Shown here: piece after piece, positions 23,980 to 32,473 of the stretch
How positions within the stretch are numbered: position 1 is the stretch's first letter
Layout: every line of letters starts with the position of its first letter
Assembly: GCA_937981995.1 (NCBI GenBank)
Contig: CALJNC010000006.1
Span: 1-51,014 of the forward strand
Direction: 5' to 3'
DNA length: 51,014 bases
Origin: an uncultured Chitinophagaceae bacterium
Lineage (GTDB): Bacteria > Bacteroidota > Bacteroidia > Chitinophagales > Chitinophagaceae
Position numbers and translations under genes: made by a program
The notes under the pieces: generated by a model
Told to the model about the DNA's origin: nothing
What the model saw: only the letters and a program-made list of their open reading frames with translations
Database searches by the model: none

Positions 23980-24013
23980 AAATAAAGAAAGCCACCCATA
24001 TTGGGTGGCTTTG
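23980..24013 (-). terminator. Rho-independent terminator of the barrel gene
   Basis: A perfect 11-bp stem (AAAGCCACCCA, 23988-23998; TGGGTGGCTTT, 24002-24012) with a three-base loop, followed on the minus strand by TTTCTTTATTT. It ends transcription of the outer-membrane gene 24037-24885 just before the UDP-xylose synthase gene, which therefore needs its own promoter. Confidence 0.88.
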
Positions 24014-24036
24014 TTATACTTGTTTAATTTAAAATA

Positions 24037-24885
24037 TTATTTCTTTTCTTCTCTTCTGTCTTCACGAGAGTTTCCAAAGCTAAACTTAATACCTGCCGCA
24101 ACACCAATTGTTGAGAAAGGTGCATTTTCATTAAGTACTTTTCTAGCTTGCGTTCTATCCTGATTATCAGTAGCTGAAATAGATTCAACATAAACTCTAT
24201 TGTTGTCAATAAAATCTCTTGTATCTAACAATTCTTGATTATTTGTTTTATCAAAAACTTGAGTTACTGTTAATTTATCTCTTGCAATATCCAAGAAAGT
24301 TCCATTTAACTCTGCAAAAATAGATAGTTTGTCAGATAACGGAAAACTTGTACCAATCGCAGCATTATAACCTATTGACATTCTTCCTTCAATTTCAGTT
24401 TTATTATCAAACTGTTGAGTACTAGAAGTACGTACAACATCAAAATTTGTAGTTCCTGCAAGAGGTAAAGTAAGACCTACTCTTGAATATAAATTCAATC
24501 TATCAGAATTACTAGATAAAGTAAAAGCTGGGGCTAATAACAATAATCCTTTAGTTTGTATTTTTCTTGCATTTGTAAAAGCACCTGCCGTTTCAGAATA
24601 TTCTAAAGCCTTAGTAGTTAAACCATAACCTACACCTACTTGAAAACCTAGATTTTCATTGAAGTCATAACCAAGGGCTGCTTGAAACTGAGAACCATTA
24701 CCAAATGAATGAGTAAAAGAATTAGAAGAAGTTACGTTTCCAGCTGTGTCAAAGTTTTCTGCTACGTATGGAGCTGACAATGCTGAGAAGTTATATCCTA
24801 ATCCTGCTTTTACAAAAAATTGTGCGCTAGCTACATTTACGGCTATAAGCGCTGTTAATACTAAAATTGTTCTTTTCATAATCAT
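24037..24885 (-). CDS. outer-membrane beta-barrel protein
   Basis: A 282-residue exported protein (signal peptide ending VASAQ) in the OmpX/OprF-like porin-family class: alternating hydrophobic strands such as FFVKAGLGYNFSAL, QFQAALGYDFNENLGFQVGVGYGLT and LNLYSRVGLTLPL, and a terminal strand before the charged tail (GVAAGIKFSFGNSREDRREEKK). An eight- to ten-strand barrel is likely. It starts at ATG 24885 or, six bases further, 24879. A strong terminator follows. It is inserted between two nucleotide-sugar genes, with its own transcription signals, so it need not share their function. Confidence 0.85.
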   Translation of the reverse strand: MIMKRTILVLTALIAVNVASAQFFVKAGLGYNFSALSAPYVAENFDTAGNVTSSNSFTHSFGNGSQFQAALGYDFNENLGFQVGVGYGLTTKALEYSETAGAFTNARKIQTKGLLLLAPAFTLSSNSDRLNLYSRVGLTLPLAGTTNFDVVRTSSTQQFDNKTEIEGRMSIGYNAAIGTSFPLSDKLSIFAELNGTFLDIARDKLTVTQVFDKTNNQELLDTRDFIDNNRVYVESISATDNQDRTQARKVLNENAPFSTIGVAAGIKFSFGNSREDRREEKK

Positions 24886-24979
24886 ATGTTTTTCAGATGC
24901 AAAGATTAGTGCTTTATTTCTAAAAACAAAGTCTATTAACTTGCTATTCGTATAAAAAAATCAATTGTTAACCTCTTAT

Positions 24980-26329
24980 TCAACTTGTTGATAATACCAA
25001 TTTTCGACCTATTGAGTTATAATAAAACCCCTGACTAGCAACAACTTGCGAATCATAAAGGTTTCTTCCATCAAAGATCGTTGGACTTAAAAGCAATGAT
25101 TTCATTTGGGCAAAATCAGGTGTCCTGAAAATACTCCATTCAGTTAAAATTGCAAGGCAATCAGCTTTATCTAAAGCATGATAAGCGTCAGTGCAAAATG
25201 ATAATTTACCACTATAATTCTCAAGCTCACCATTGAAATACTCCTTTACATTTTCCATTGCCTCAGGATCAAAGACTTGTAAGTTAGCACCTGCATTTAA
25301 AAGAGCATCTATTATGTATAATGAAGGCGCTTCTCTAATGTCGTCGGTATTGGGTTTAAATGCTAAGCCCCAAATTGCAATGGTTTTTCCTTTTACATCT
25401 CCTTTGTAATAATCCTTAATTTTCTCAAATAGGACTAATTTCTGTTTATCATTTACTTCCATAACTGAGTTTAAAATTTTAAACTCATAACCATTTTGCA
25501 AACTTGTTTTGCCTAAGGCCTGAACATCTTTTGGGAAGCAACTTCCTCCATATCCAATGCCAGGAAAAAGAAATCGTTTACCTATTCGGCTATCACTACC
25601 CATCCCTTTTCTTACAACTTCTACATCAGCTCCTACTTTTTCGCAAATGTTAGCTAACTCATTCATAAATGTGATACGTGTTGCCAAATAAGAATTAGCA
25701 GCATACTTCGTAATCTCCGCACTTCGCTCATCCATAAAATAAACAGGATTACCTTGTCGTACAAAGGGCCTGTATAATTGCTCCATTAATTCCTTAGCTT
25801 GGGCGCTTGTGGTACCTACAACCACACGATCAGGTTTCATAAAATCATCTACAGCTACCCCTTCTCTTAAAAACTCAGGATTGCTAACCACGTCATATTC
25901 ACCTGAATAGTTTTCTGCAATCTTAGCATGTACTTTTTCGGCAGTACCCACCGGTACAGTACTTTTATTTATAACAACTTTATATTGCTTATGTTCTTGA
26001 AGGATTTTACCTATTTCTTCTGCAACTCCTAAAACATAACTTAAGTCTGCACTGCCATCCTCACCAGGAGGAGTAGGCAAGGCTAAAAATATTAAATCAG
26101 ATGCTTCAACTGCTTGCTTTAAATTTGTGGTAAAATGTAATCTACCTCCCTTTAAATTTCTTTCAAACAAAACCTCCAAACCCGGCTCATATATAACAAC
26201 TTCTCCTCCTTTTAATCGTTCTACTTTATTTTGATCAATATCAACACAAATTACTTGATTACCACTTTCGGCAAAACAAGTACCTGATACTAATCCCACA
26301 TAACCTGTACCTACAATTGCTATCTTCAT
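24980..26329 (-). CDS. UDP-glucose 6-dehydrogenase
   Basis: A 449-residue NAD-dependent enzyme oxidising UDP-glucose to UDP-glucuronate. Rossmann motif GTGYVGLVSGTCFAESG at the N-terminus; the catalytic Cys is Cys264 in GYGGSCFPKD; the substrate-binding EFLREG and GLAFKPNTDDIREAPS segments are intact. LPTPPGEDGSADLSYVL is the pattern of UDP-glucose, not UDP-HexNAc, dehydrogenases. The DegT aminotransferase gene ends six bases before its start, so the two are co-transcribed. Together with the UDP-xylose synthase it should supply UDP-glucuronate and UDP-xylose for surface glycans. Confidence 0.93.
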   Translation of the reverse strand: MKIAIVGTGYVGLVSGTCFAESGNQVICVDIDQNKVERLKGGEVVIYEPGLEVLFERNLKGGRLHFTTNLKQAVEASDLIFLALPTPPGEDGSADLSYVLGVAEEIGKILQEHKQYKVVINKSTVPVGTAEKVHAKIAENYSGEYDVVSNPEFLREGVAVDDFMKPDRVVVGTTSAQAKELMEQLYRPFVRQGNPVYFMDERSAEITKYAANSYLATRITFMNELANICEKVGADVEVVRKGMGSDSRIGKRFLFPGIGYGGSCFPKDVQALGKTSLQNGYEFKILNSVMEVNDKQKLVLFEKIKDYYKGDVKGKTIAIWGLAFKPNTDDIREAPSLYIIDALLNAGANLQVFDPEAMENVKEYFNGELENYSGKLSFCTDAYHALDKADCLAILTEWSIFRTPDFAQMKSLLLSPTIFDGRNLYDSQVVASQGFYYNSIGRKLVLSTS

Positions 26330-26335
26330 CTTATA

Positions 26336-27466
26336 CTATCCGTTTACAATTTCTAAAAAATTATCAATGATGTATTGTTGCACATCTTCTTTCATTTCGG
26401 TATGAATTGGTAGTGAGATAACCCGCTGAGTTAACCAATCTGTATTGGGTAGTTCTTGCCCTTCGCTATCAAACTCCTCAAACATTTTTTGACGATGAGC
26501 AGGAATCGGATAATAAATCATAGCCGGTATACCTTTTTCTGACAATTTATGTACAACCATATCACGATCAATATCATTTAAAACCAATGTATATTGATGG
26601 AATACATGGTATGAGTTTTCTCTACGTTTTGGAGTAGTAATTTTATCGCTTTCAGCAAATGCTGCGTCATAGGTATCAGCTACTTTTCTTCGCGCACTAC
26701 AATAGGTATCTAAATGTTTTAATTTAATACCTAATACAGCAGCTTGCATACTATCTAACCTTGAGTTACAACCTACCATATCATGTACATACTTTTTACT
26801 TTGCCCATGATTAGCAATCATTCTAATTTTAGCAGCTAACTCAGCGTTATTTGTAAAAATTGCACCACCATCTCCGTAGCAACCTAAATTTTTTGAAGGG
26901 AAAAACGAGGTTGTTCCAATGTCGCCCATGGTACCATTGGCAGATTTATTGCCACTAGTATGCGTATAACTCCCTCCTATGGCTTGCGCATTATCTTCAA
27001 TAATTGGCAAGTTATGTTTTTTTGCTACTTCTAAAATTTCATCCATCGGGGCACTTTGCCCATATAAGTGAACGGGTATAATAGCTTTTGTATTTGGTGT
27101 TATTAAAGATTCTAAGTGATTTACATCCATGCAAAATGTCTCTTTATCTACATCGCAAAATATTGGCTTTAATTTTAAAAGTCCAACTACCTCAACCGTA
27201 GCAATGTAAGTAAACGAAGGAGTTATCACCTCATCACCAGGTTTTAAACCAAGTGCCATTAAAGCAATTTGCAATGCATCAGTTCCATTAGCACAAGGGA
27301 TTACATTTTTTACTCCCAAGTATGTTTCCAGATCCTTAGCAAATTCTTTTACCTTAGGACCGTTTATAAAAGCAGCGCTATCCACCACTTCTTGAATTGA
27401 GGCATCTACTTCTCCTTTTATTTTTTGATACTGACTTTTTAAGTCAACCATTTGAATATTATCCAT
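26336..27466 (-). CDS. DegT/DnrJ/EryC1/StrS sugar aminotransferase
   Basis: A 376-residue PLP-dependent nucleotide-sugar aminotransferase. The PLP-binding Lys is Lys192 in FFPSKNLGCYGDGG, with the conserved IEDNAQAIGG and PVHLYGQSAPMDEI upstream and RLDSMQAAVLGIKL downstream. FFPSKNLGCYGDGGA is the pattern of WbpE/WlbC-type 3-amino-hexuronate enzymes, so the substrate could be a UDP-3-keto uronic acid, but the partner dehydrogenase and acetyltransferase are not in the window. The ATG at 27466 is preferred: the upstream TTG at 27493 lies inside a -7 element. It heads the two-gene operon with UDP-glucose dehydrogenase. Confidence 0.9.
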   Translation of the reverse strand: MDNIQMVDLKSQYQKIKGEVDASIQEVVDSAAFINGPKVKEFAKDLETYLGVKNVIPCANGTDALQIALMALGLKPGDEVITPSFTYIATVEVVGLLKLKPIFCDVDKETFCMDVNHLESLITPNTKAIIPVHLYGQSAPMDEILEVAKKHNLPIIEDNAQAIGGSYTHTSGNKSANGTMGDIGTTSFFPSKNLGCYGDGGAIFTNNAELAAKIRMIANHGQSKKYVHDMVGCNSRLDSMQAAVLGIKLKHLDTYCSARRKVADTYDAAFAESDKITTPKRRENSYHVFHQYTLVLNDIDRDMVVHKLSEKGIPAMIYYPIPAHRQKMFEEFDSEGQELPNTDWLTQRVISLPIHTEMKEDVQQYIIDNFLEIVNG

Positions 27467-27490
27467 AATATAGTTTTGAACAATCGAGCG

Positions 27491-27498
27491 CAAAAGTA
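27491..27498 (-). promoter_or_regulatory. -7 element TACTTTTG of the aminotransferase operon
   Basis: TACTTTTG on the minus strand, 24 bases before the ATG at 27466. An alternative upstream TTG start codon would overlap this element, which argues against it. Confidence 0.5.
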
Positions 27499-27552
27499 CA
27501 ATTTACTCGTAAGAAAAGTTCAATTGAATATAACACTTTGTAACTTTACTCT

Positions 27553-28326
27553 ATGTACAAAAAAGGCCTTGCAGTCATACTTCTCATGCTTCCTTTGCTC
27601 ACTTTTGCTCAAAAGAAGAAAAAAGATAAAGAAGAAGCTACTCGAATTTGGAATATTGAATTCAAATTGGCTTATGACGTACCTTTTGCTGATATGGCTG
27701 TACGTTTTGGAAATAGTTTTAGAATTGGAGCGGGTATTAAATTAAAAACAAAAAGCAATTGGACCTTTGGAGCTGAAAACATGTTTATTGTAGGAGGTGC
27801 CGTAAAGGAACCAGGCCTAATGCAAAACTTACTTACCAATAATCAAGGAATCATTAATCTATTTGGAGAGGAACTAACACCCGGAATATTTCAAAGAGGT
27901 TATATAATTGGTGTTCAAGCTGGCAAGGTGCTACCTTACTTAAACATGAACCCGAACTCCGGATTGACGGCACAAACCGGCATTGGTTTTATGCAATACA
28001 AAATCAATCTTTTTGATGAGGATAATAACCTAAGCCCGCTTTTAACTGACCCTAATACAGGGCTTGATTACAAAAAAGGATATGATCGATTAACCAATGG
28101 CATTTACCTCAAACAATTTTTAGGGTACACGCATTACTCAGCTAATAAACGTATCAATTTTGTAACTGGTTTTGACTTTATATATGCTTTTAATCAAGGT
28201 AGAAGAGATTATCTATTTGATGTTCAAAAACCAGGCAATGAAAAAAGAACAGATATATTAATAGGCTACAATTTTACTTGGGTCATTCCTATTTATAAAA
28301 AGAATACGGAAGAAACTTACTTCTAA
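27553..28326 (+). CDS. predicted outer-membrane beta-barrel protein
   Basis: A 257-residue exported protein: signal peptide ending LTFAQ, a basic stretch KKKKDKE, then barrel-like alternating strands (WNIEFKLAYDVPFADM, FRIGAGIKLKTKSNWTFGAENMFIVGG, GLTAQTGIGFMQYKINLF, RTDILIGYNFTWVIPIYKK). It resembles uncharacterised Bacteroidota barrel proteins that sit just before waaA. The waaA gene follows six bases later, so both belong to one unit, and a role in LPS or envelope biogenesis is inferred. A near-consensus -7 element TAACTTTA lies four bases before the ATG. Confidence 0.8.
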   Translation: MYKKGLAVILLMLPLLTFAQKKKKDKEEATRIWNIEFKLAYDVPFADMAVRFGNSFRIGAGIKLKTKSNWTFGAENMFIVGGAVKEPGLMQNLLTNNQGIINLFGEELTPGIFQRGYIIGVQAGKVLPYLNMNPNSGLTAQTGIGFMQYKINLFDEDNNLSPLLTDPNTGLDYKKGYDRLTNGIYLKQFLGYTHYSANKRINFVTGFDFIYAFNQGRRDYLFDVQKPGNEKRTDILIGYNFTWVIPIYKKNTEETYF

Positions 28327-28332
28327 AATATT

Positions 28333-29550
28333 ATGCGCCTTTTATACAATGCTGCTTTACGTATTTACAAGACCGGCATTTGGTGTGCGAGCTTTTTTAA
28401 TCCTAAAGCAAAAAAATGGATTGTAGGCAGAAAAACATCTTTTGAAAGCTTAAAAAACTTTAGCACTAAAAACCCATTGAACATTTGGTTGCATTGTGCA
28501 TCAGTTGGAGAGTTTGAGCAGGGGTTTCCATTGCTTTCCAAATTAAAAAAAGAATATCCCCATCATAAAATACTCCTTTCTTTTTACTCGCCATCGGGCT
28601 ATGAATATGCAAAAAATAAATACCCAGAATTAGATATTATTTACCTGCCGCTTGACACAAAAAACAATGCCTCTAAATGGTATTCTATCTTAAAGCCAAA
28701 AGCCGTTTTTTTTATTAAGTACGAGTTTTGGCATCATTATATTCAAGAAGCAAAAAACAGTAAAATACCTTTATACATAGTATCTGCTGTATTTTGGAAA
28801 GACCTTTTTATCTTTAAAAAAACAGCTAATTTTTTCAGAAAATCTTTAAAAAACGTTTCACACTTTTTTGTACAAAACGAAGAAAGCAAAACACTTTTAA
28901 ATGAAATAGGAATTCAACAAGCTACGCTAATTGGAGACACGAGATATGAAAGAGTAATACAACTAAAAAATAGTAAATTTCAAGATACTATAATTGAAAA
29001 ATTCATAAATCAAAACAAGGTTTTTATAGCCGGAAGTGTATGGAATTCTGACTCAAAAAGTCTGATTAAAATCATTCAATCTCTGCCACAAGATTTTAAA
29101 ATTATTGTAGCGCCACATGAGATTGAAAATTTTGATTATCAGCAATATGATGATTTTACTAACTTCAAATATTCTGCGAGTTACCAAGATAATTCAAAAA
29201 TCCTATTTGTAAATACAATTGGAATACTATCAAGAATTTATAAGTATGCAAGCATTACATATGTGGGCGGCGGTTTTGGGTCAGGCATTCATAATGTTCT
29301 TGAACCAGCAGTTTATAACATTCCAGTTTTAGTAGGTCCAAACTTTGAGCAATTTATTGAAGCCAAAGCTTTAAAAGATAATGGCATGTTATATGTTATT
29401 GAAAACAATGAAAAAACCGAGGAAACTATAGCAAAAGCACTGTCTTTAAATGAGCGAACAAAAGAGCTGAATAACGACTTTTTTGCTAGAAATGCCAACG
29501 TTTCTGAGCAAATTCTAGTCTTTATAAAAAAGCATGGCATTTTAGATTAA
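28333..29550 (+). CDS. waaA: 3-deoxy-D-manno-octulosonic acid transferase (Kdo transferase)
   Basis: A 405-residue GT-B glycosyltransferase that adds Kdo to lipid A at the inner membrane. The family's catalytic Glu is in WLHCASVGEFEQG; further signatures are a membrane-proximal N-terminus (NAALRIYKTGIWCASFFNPKAKKWI), VSAVFWKD in place of the usual ARLS region, FVQNEESKTLL, GDTRYERV, APHEIE and the C-terminal YVGGGFGSGIHNVLEPA. It is transcribed with the upstream barrel gene. It implies a Kdo-containing lipooligosaccharide or LPS. Confidence 0.93.
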   Translation: MRLLYNAALRIYKTGIWCASFFNPKAKKWIVGRKTSFESLKNFSTKNPLNIWLHCASVGEFEQGFPLLSKLKKEYPHHKILLSFYSPSGYEYAKNKYPELDIIYLPLDTKNNASKWYSILKPKAVFFIKYEFWHHYIQEAKNSKIPLYIVSAVFWKDLFIFKKTANFFRKSLKNVSHFFVQNEESKTLLNEIGIQQATLIGDTRYERVIQLKNSKFQDTIIEKFINQNKVFIAGSVWNSDSKSLIKIIQSLPQDFKIIVAPHEIENFDYQQYDDFTNFKYSASYQDNSKILFVNTIGILSRIYKYASITYVGGGFGSGIHNVLEPAVYNIPVLVGPNFEQFIEAKALKDNGMLYVIENNEKTEETIAKALSLNERTKELNNDFFARNANVSEQILVFIKKHGILD

Positions 29551-29632
29551 AAAAGCAGTCAATGCCCTATTTTTACTATTTAGCACAATTGGCTATATTA
29601 GCAAATTGTATATAAAGGATAGAATCCATACT

Positions 29633-31672
29633 ATGAGAAAAATTCTAGCAGTTTTAGGTGTAATTATAATTTCAGTACAGAGTTTATCGGCACAATTAAT
29701 ACAAGGTTTTGATACCGTTTGTATTAATACACCTTTACAATTAACAACTACTCAAACCAATGCATCCTCATACTATTGGGGTTTTTGCTCAGCTTATTTA
29801 AATAATTCACCTCAAGGTAGTAGTATCGCAGCGGGTACTGGCTTAGATGCTCCAAGATCCACAGCATTGGTTGTAGATTCTGATGATAATCATTATATTT
29901 TTGTTGTAAACAATGGTGGTGCTACAAGGAATATTATTAGATACGACTTTGGCTCATCTTTAGCTAATGCTCCAATTGCTACAAATCTTGGAGATTTTGG
30001 TGGATTGATAAACATTAACCCTAAAGGCTTATGGTTTGCTGAGGATGGTGATGGTTGGCATGCTTTTTTAGCTGCAGGTAATGGACCGGCTGCTTCTCAA
30101 ATAATTCGTTTTGATTTTGCAGGTGGCTTATCCGCTTTGCCTACGGCTATTGATTTAGGAAACCTTGGAGGACTAGTAATTAACCCACAGGACATGTACA
30201 TTTTTGAAGAAGGTGGCAACTGGCATGGATTTACAAACTCAGGATTTACGGGCAACTTATTACGTTTTGACTTTGGTGCTAGCTTAAGCAATGTTCCTTC
30301 TATTTTTACGATAGCTAACTTAGGTATCCCGCCGCTGGGTTTAGGATTCCCTACTGGTTTCTGGCCAGCTTTTGATGGTAATAATTGGCACTTATTTGTA
30401 TGTAATGCCATTACGTCAAGCGTTGTAAGACTGGATTTTGGTACTACACTTACTAATACGAATCCATCCTCTGTTGACCTTGGAGATTTTGGTGGTTTAC
30501 TTACAAGCCCAAGAGATATAAGTATTATTCAAGATTGCGATGCTTGGTATGGCTTTGTAACTAATGAAGGAAGCAATAATATGGTACGCTTAGAATTTAT
30601 GGGATCAATCACTGCAGCCCCTACTGCAACCGACCTTGGAAATTTTGCAAGTTTTGATGCTCCTATATATCTTACTCACTTTAAGCGTAGTAGAGATAAT
30701 GTTTTTGCCTTTACGGCAAATAATGGAAGTAACTCCCTTTCTCGTATTGAGTTTAATAGCTGCTTAGTACCTGATATTACTGCATCAACTTTTAGAACGC
30801 CACCTCCTATTACCTATGACATACCAGGTATATACAATGTGTATTTAGTAATTGATGAGGGGTTACCTACTATGCAAGTAGCATGTAAAGAAATTACAGT
30901 ACAAGATTTCCCATTAATTGATATTCATAATGACACCTTAATTTGTGTGGGAGATTCAATTCAGGTTACGGCAAATGGTCAAAATTTAAATAGCATAATG
31001 TGGTCAACGAATTACAACATGTTTCCACCTACAGCAGATACTGAAACAGTGGTGTTATATCCTAGAGAAAATTTTACGTATGATATTCAAATGGTATTTG
31101 CAAGCGGTGGTTGTGTTATCGATACTAACTTAACAGTAGATGTAAGTCAGGTAAGAGCTGACGCTGGCGAGGATCGTTTTGTAGCCGATGGAGCTTATAC
31201 AACTTTAGGCGGACCGCAAATTTCTTATGGTCAAGAATATTCATATACCTGGTCACCTTCTACGTTCTTAGATGATCCTTCTGTGGCTAATCCGCGCTGT
31301 GATCCCAAGTATACTCAGTTTTATGTTTTAGAGGTAACTAATGATTCAACCGGTTGTGCAGTAACAGATAGTGTTTATGTATTTAATGAATGTACTGATG
31401 TTAATCTGCCAAACGCATTTAACCCGGTGAGCGACGTTTCTTACAATCGTAGGTTTGGTGTAATGAATAATAGAATTTTTAAACTGAACTATTTTAAAAT
31501 ATTTAATCGTTGGGGCAAGTTAGTGTTTCAAACTACAAATCCTTCAATTCAATGGGATGGTAATGACCAAAATATCCCTGCACCATCAGGCACGTATGTA
31601 TGGATGGTTGATGGCGAATGTGACAACGGTAAAAGAATTCAAAAACAAGGAAACGTATTTTTAGTACGCTAA
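29633..31672 (+). CDS. T9SS-secreted beta-propeller protein with type B sorting domain
   Basis: A 679-residue secreted or surface protein. A signal peptide ends SLSAQ. Residues about 65-385 contain six similar blades, each with a strand such as IRYDFGSSL, IRFDFAGGL, LRFDFGASL, VRLDFGTTL, VRLEFMGSI or SRIEFNSCL followed by a TDLGNFGGL-type segment; together a six-bladed propeller is likely. An Ig/PKD-like part (about 395-590) follows, then the type B C-terminal sorting domain (about 595-679): NAFNP, NYFKIFNRWGKLVFQT, WDGND, PSGTYVWMV and the final strand. This tail targets cargo to the type IX secretion system and gliding-type surface attachment. The ligand is unknown. The start at 29633 gives the signal peptide directly. 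Confidence 0.9.
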   Translation: MRKILAVLGVIIISVQSLSAQLIQGFDTVCINTPLQLTTTQTNASSYYWGFCSAYLNNSPQGSSIAAGTGLDAPRSTALVVDSDDNHYIFVVNNGGATRNIIRYDFGSSLANAPIATNLGDFGGLININPKGLWFAEDGDGWHAFLAAGNGPAASQIIRFDFAGGLSALPTAIDLGNLGGLVINPQDMYIFEEGGNWHGFTNSGFTGNLLRFDFGASLSNVPSIFTIANLGIPPLGLGFPTGFWPAFDGNNWHLFVCNAITSSVVRLDFGTTLTNTNPSSVDLGDFGGLLTSPRDISIIQDCDAWYGFVTNEGSNNMVRLEFMGSITAAPTATDLGNFASFDAPIYLTHFKRSRDNVFAFTANNGSNSLSRIEFNSCLVPDITASTFRTPPPITYDIPGIYNVYLVIDEGLPTMQVACKEITVQDFPLIDIHNDTLICVGDSIQVTANGQNLNSIMWSTNYNMFPPTADTETVVLYPRENFTYDIQMVFASGGCVIDTNLTVDVSQVRADAGEDRFVADGAYTTLGGPQISYGQEYSYTWSPSTFLDDPSVANPRCDPKYTQFYVLEVTNDSTGCAVTDSVYVFNECTDVNLPNAFNPVSDVSYNRRFGVMNNRIFKLNYFKIFNRWGKLVFQTTNPSIQWDGNDQNIPAPSGTYVWMVDGECDNGKRIQKQGNVFLVR

Positions 31673-31723
31673 AAATCGTTTTAGGCTATGTCCTTCTTTT
31701 AATAACTTTAATTTTTAAACATC

Positions 31724-32473
31724 ATGAAAAACATCTTACTACTACTAAACTTTATATTTATTTCAACAATTACATTTGGGCAAACTGCACAAGAATATGT
31801 TACTAAAGGCGATGCAGCTGTTAAAAACAAAAAAGAGAAATTAGCCCTTGACTACTATAAAAAAGCAATTGCTAAAAGTAAAAAAAGCGATGCAGCTTAT
31901 GCTGGTGCTAGTTTAATGTACTCTCGCATTGGAAACCGACAAACCTCAAAAGATACAAAGACGAAGTATTTTAAAGCGGCTAAAGCACATGCCTTAGTAG
32001 CAATTAAATTAAATCCTAATAACTCATTTAATAATTATACCCTAGCGGTAGCCATGGGAAGGATGGCCTTAATTTCGGGCTCTAAAGACAAAGTAGCTGC
32101 ATCACGAGATATAAAAAAGTATGCAGATAAAGCAATCAAATTAGACCCTAAAAACTACGCTGCTTGGAATGTATTAGGTAAGTGGAACTTCGCAGTTTCT
32201 AACCTAAACTTTGCCGAGAAAGCTGCTGCTAAAATTCTTTTTAGTGGATTACCTGATGGAGATATCAATAAAGCAATCAAAGCTTTTGAAAAGACAAAAC
32301 AGTTGAACCCAAAATATGTTTTAAATTATTTGGATTTAGGAAAAGCATATAATCAAGTGAAAAAGAAAGCACAGGCAAAACAAATGCTTCAAAAAGGACT
32401 TGCACTTCCTAGCCAATTAGCTGATGATGCTGCTCATAAAAAAGAGATGAAGACATTATTATCTAAGTTATAG
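31724..32473 (+). CDS. exported TPR-repeat protein
   Basis: A 249-residue protein with a signal peptide ending TFGQ and about five tetratricopeptide repeats (AVKNKKEKLALDYYKKAIAKS, AKAHALVAIKLNPNNS, DIKKYADKAIKLDPKNYA, AFEKTKQLNPKYVLNYLDLGKAY). It belongs to the class of small periplasmic TPR proteins frequent in Bacteroidota. TAACTTTA, a -7 variant, lies 13 bases before the ATG. Its 3' end overlaps the convergent MATE gene by 11 bases. Function unknown. Confidence 0.82.
   Translation: MKNILLLLNFIFISTITFGQTAQEYVTKGDAAVKNKKEKLALDYYKKAIAKSKKSDAAYAGASLMYSRIGNRQTSKDTKTKYFKAAKAHALVAIKLNPNNSFNNYTLAVAMGRMALISGSKDKVAASRDIKKYADKAIKLDPKNYAAWNVLGKWNFAVSNLNFAEKAAAKILFSGLPDGDINKAIKAFEKTKQLNPKYVLNYLDLGKAYNQVKKKAQAKQMLQKGLALPSQLADDAAHKKEMKTLLSKL

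Noticed and set aside
27467-27493. TTG start of the DegT aminotransferase
   Set aside because: It overlaps the -7 element TACTTTTG; the ATG at 27466 gives the normal N-terminus.
31658-31675. TTTTTAG-TACG-CTAAAAA hairpin at the end of the T9SS cargo gene
   Set aside because: All pairs except one are A-T and it overlaps the stop codon; too weak to call a terminator with confidence.
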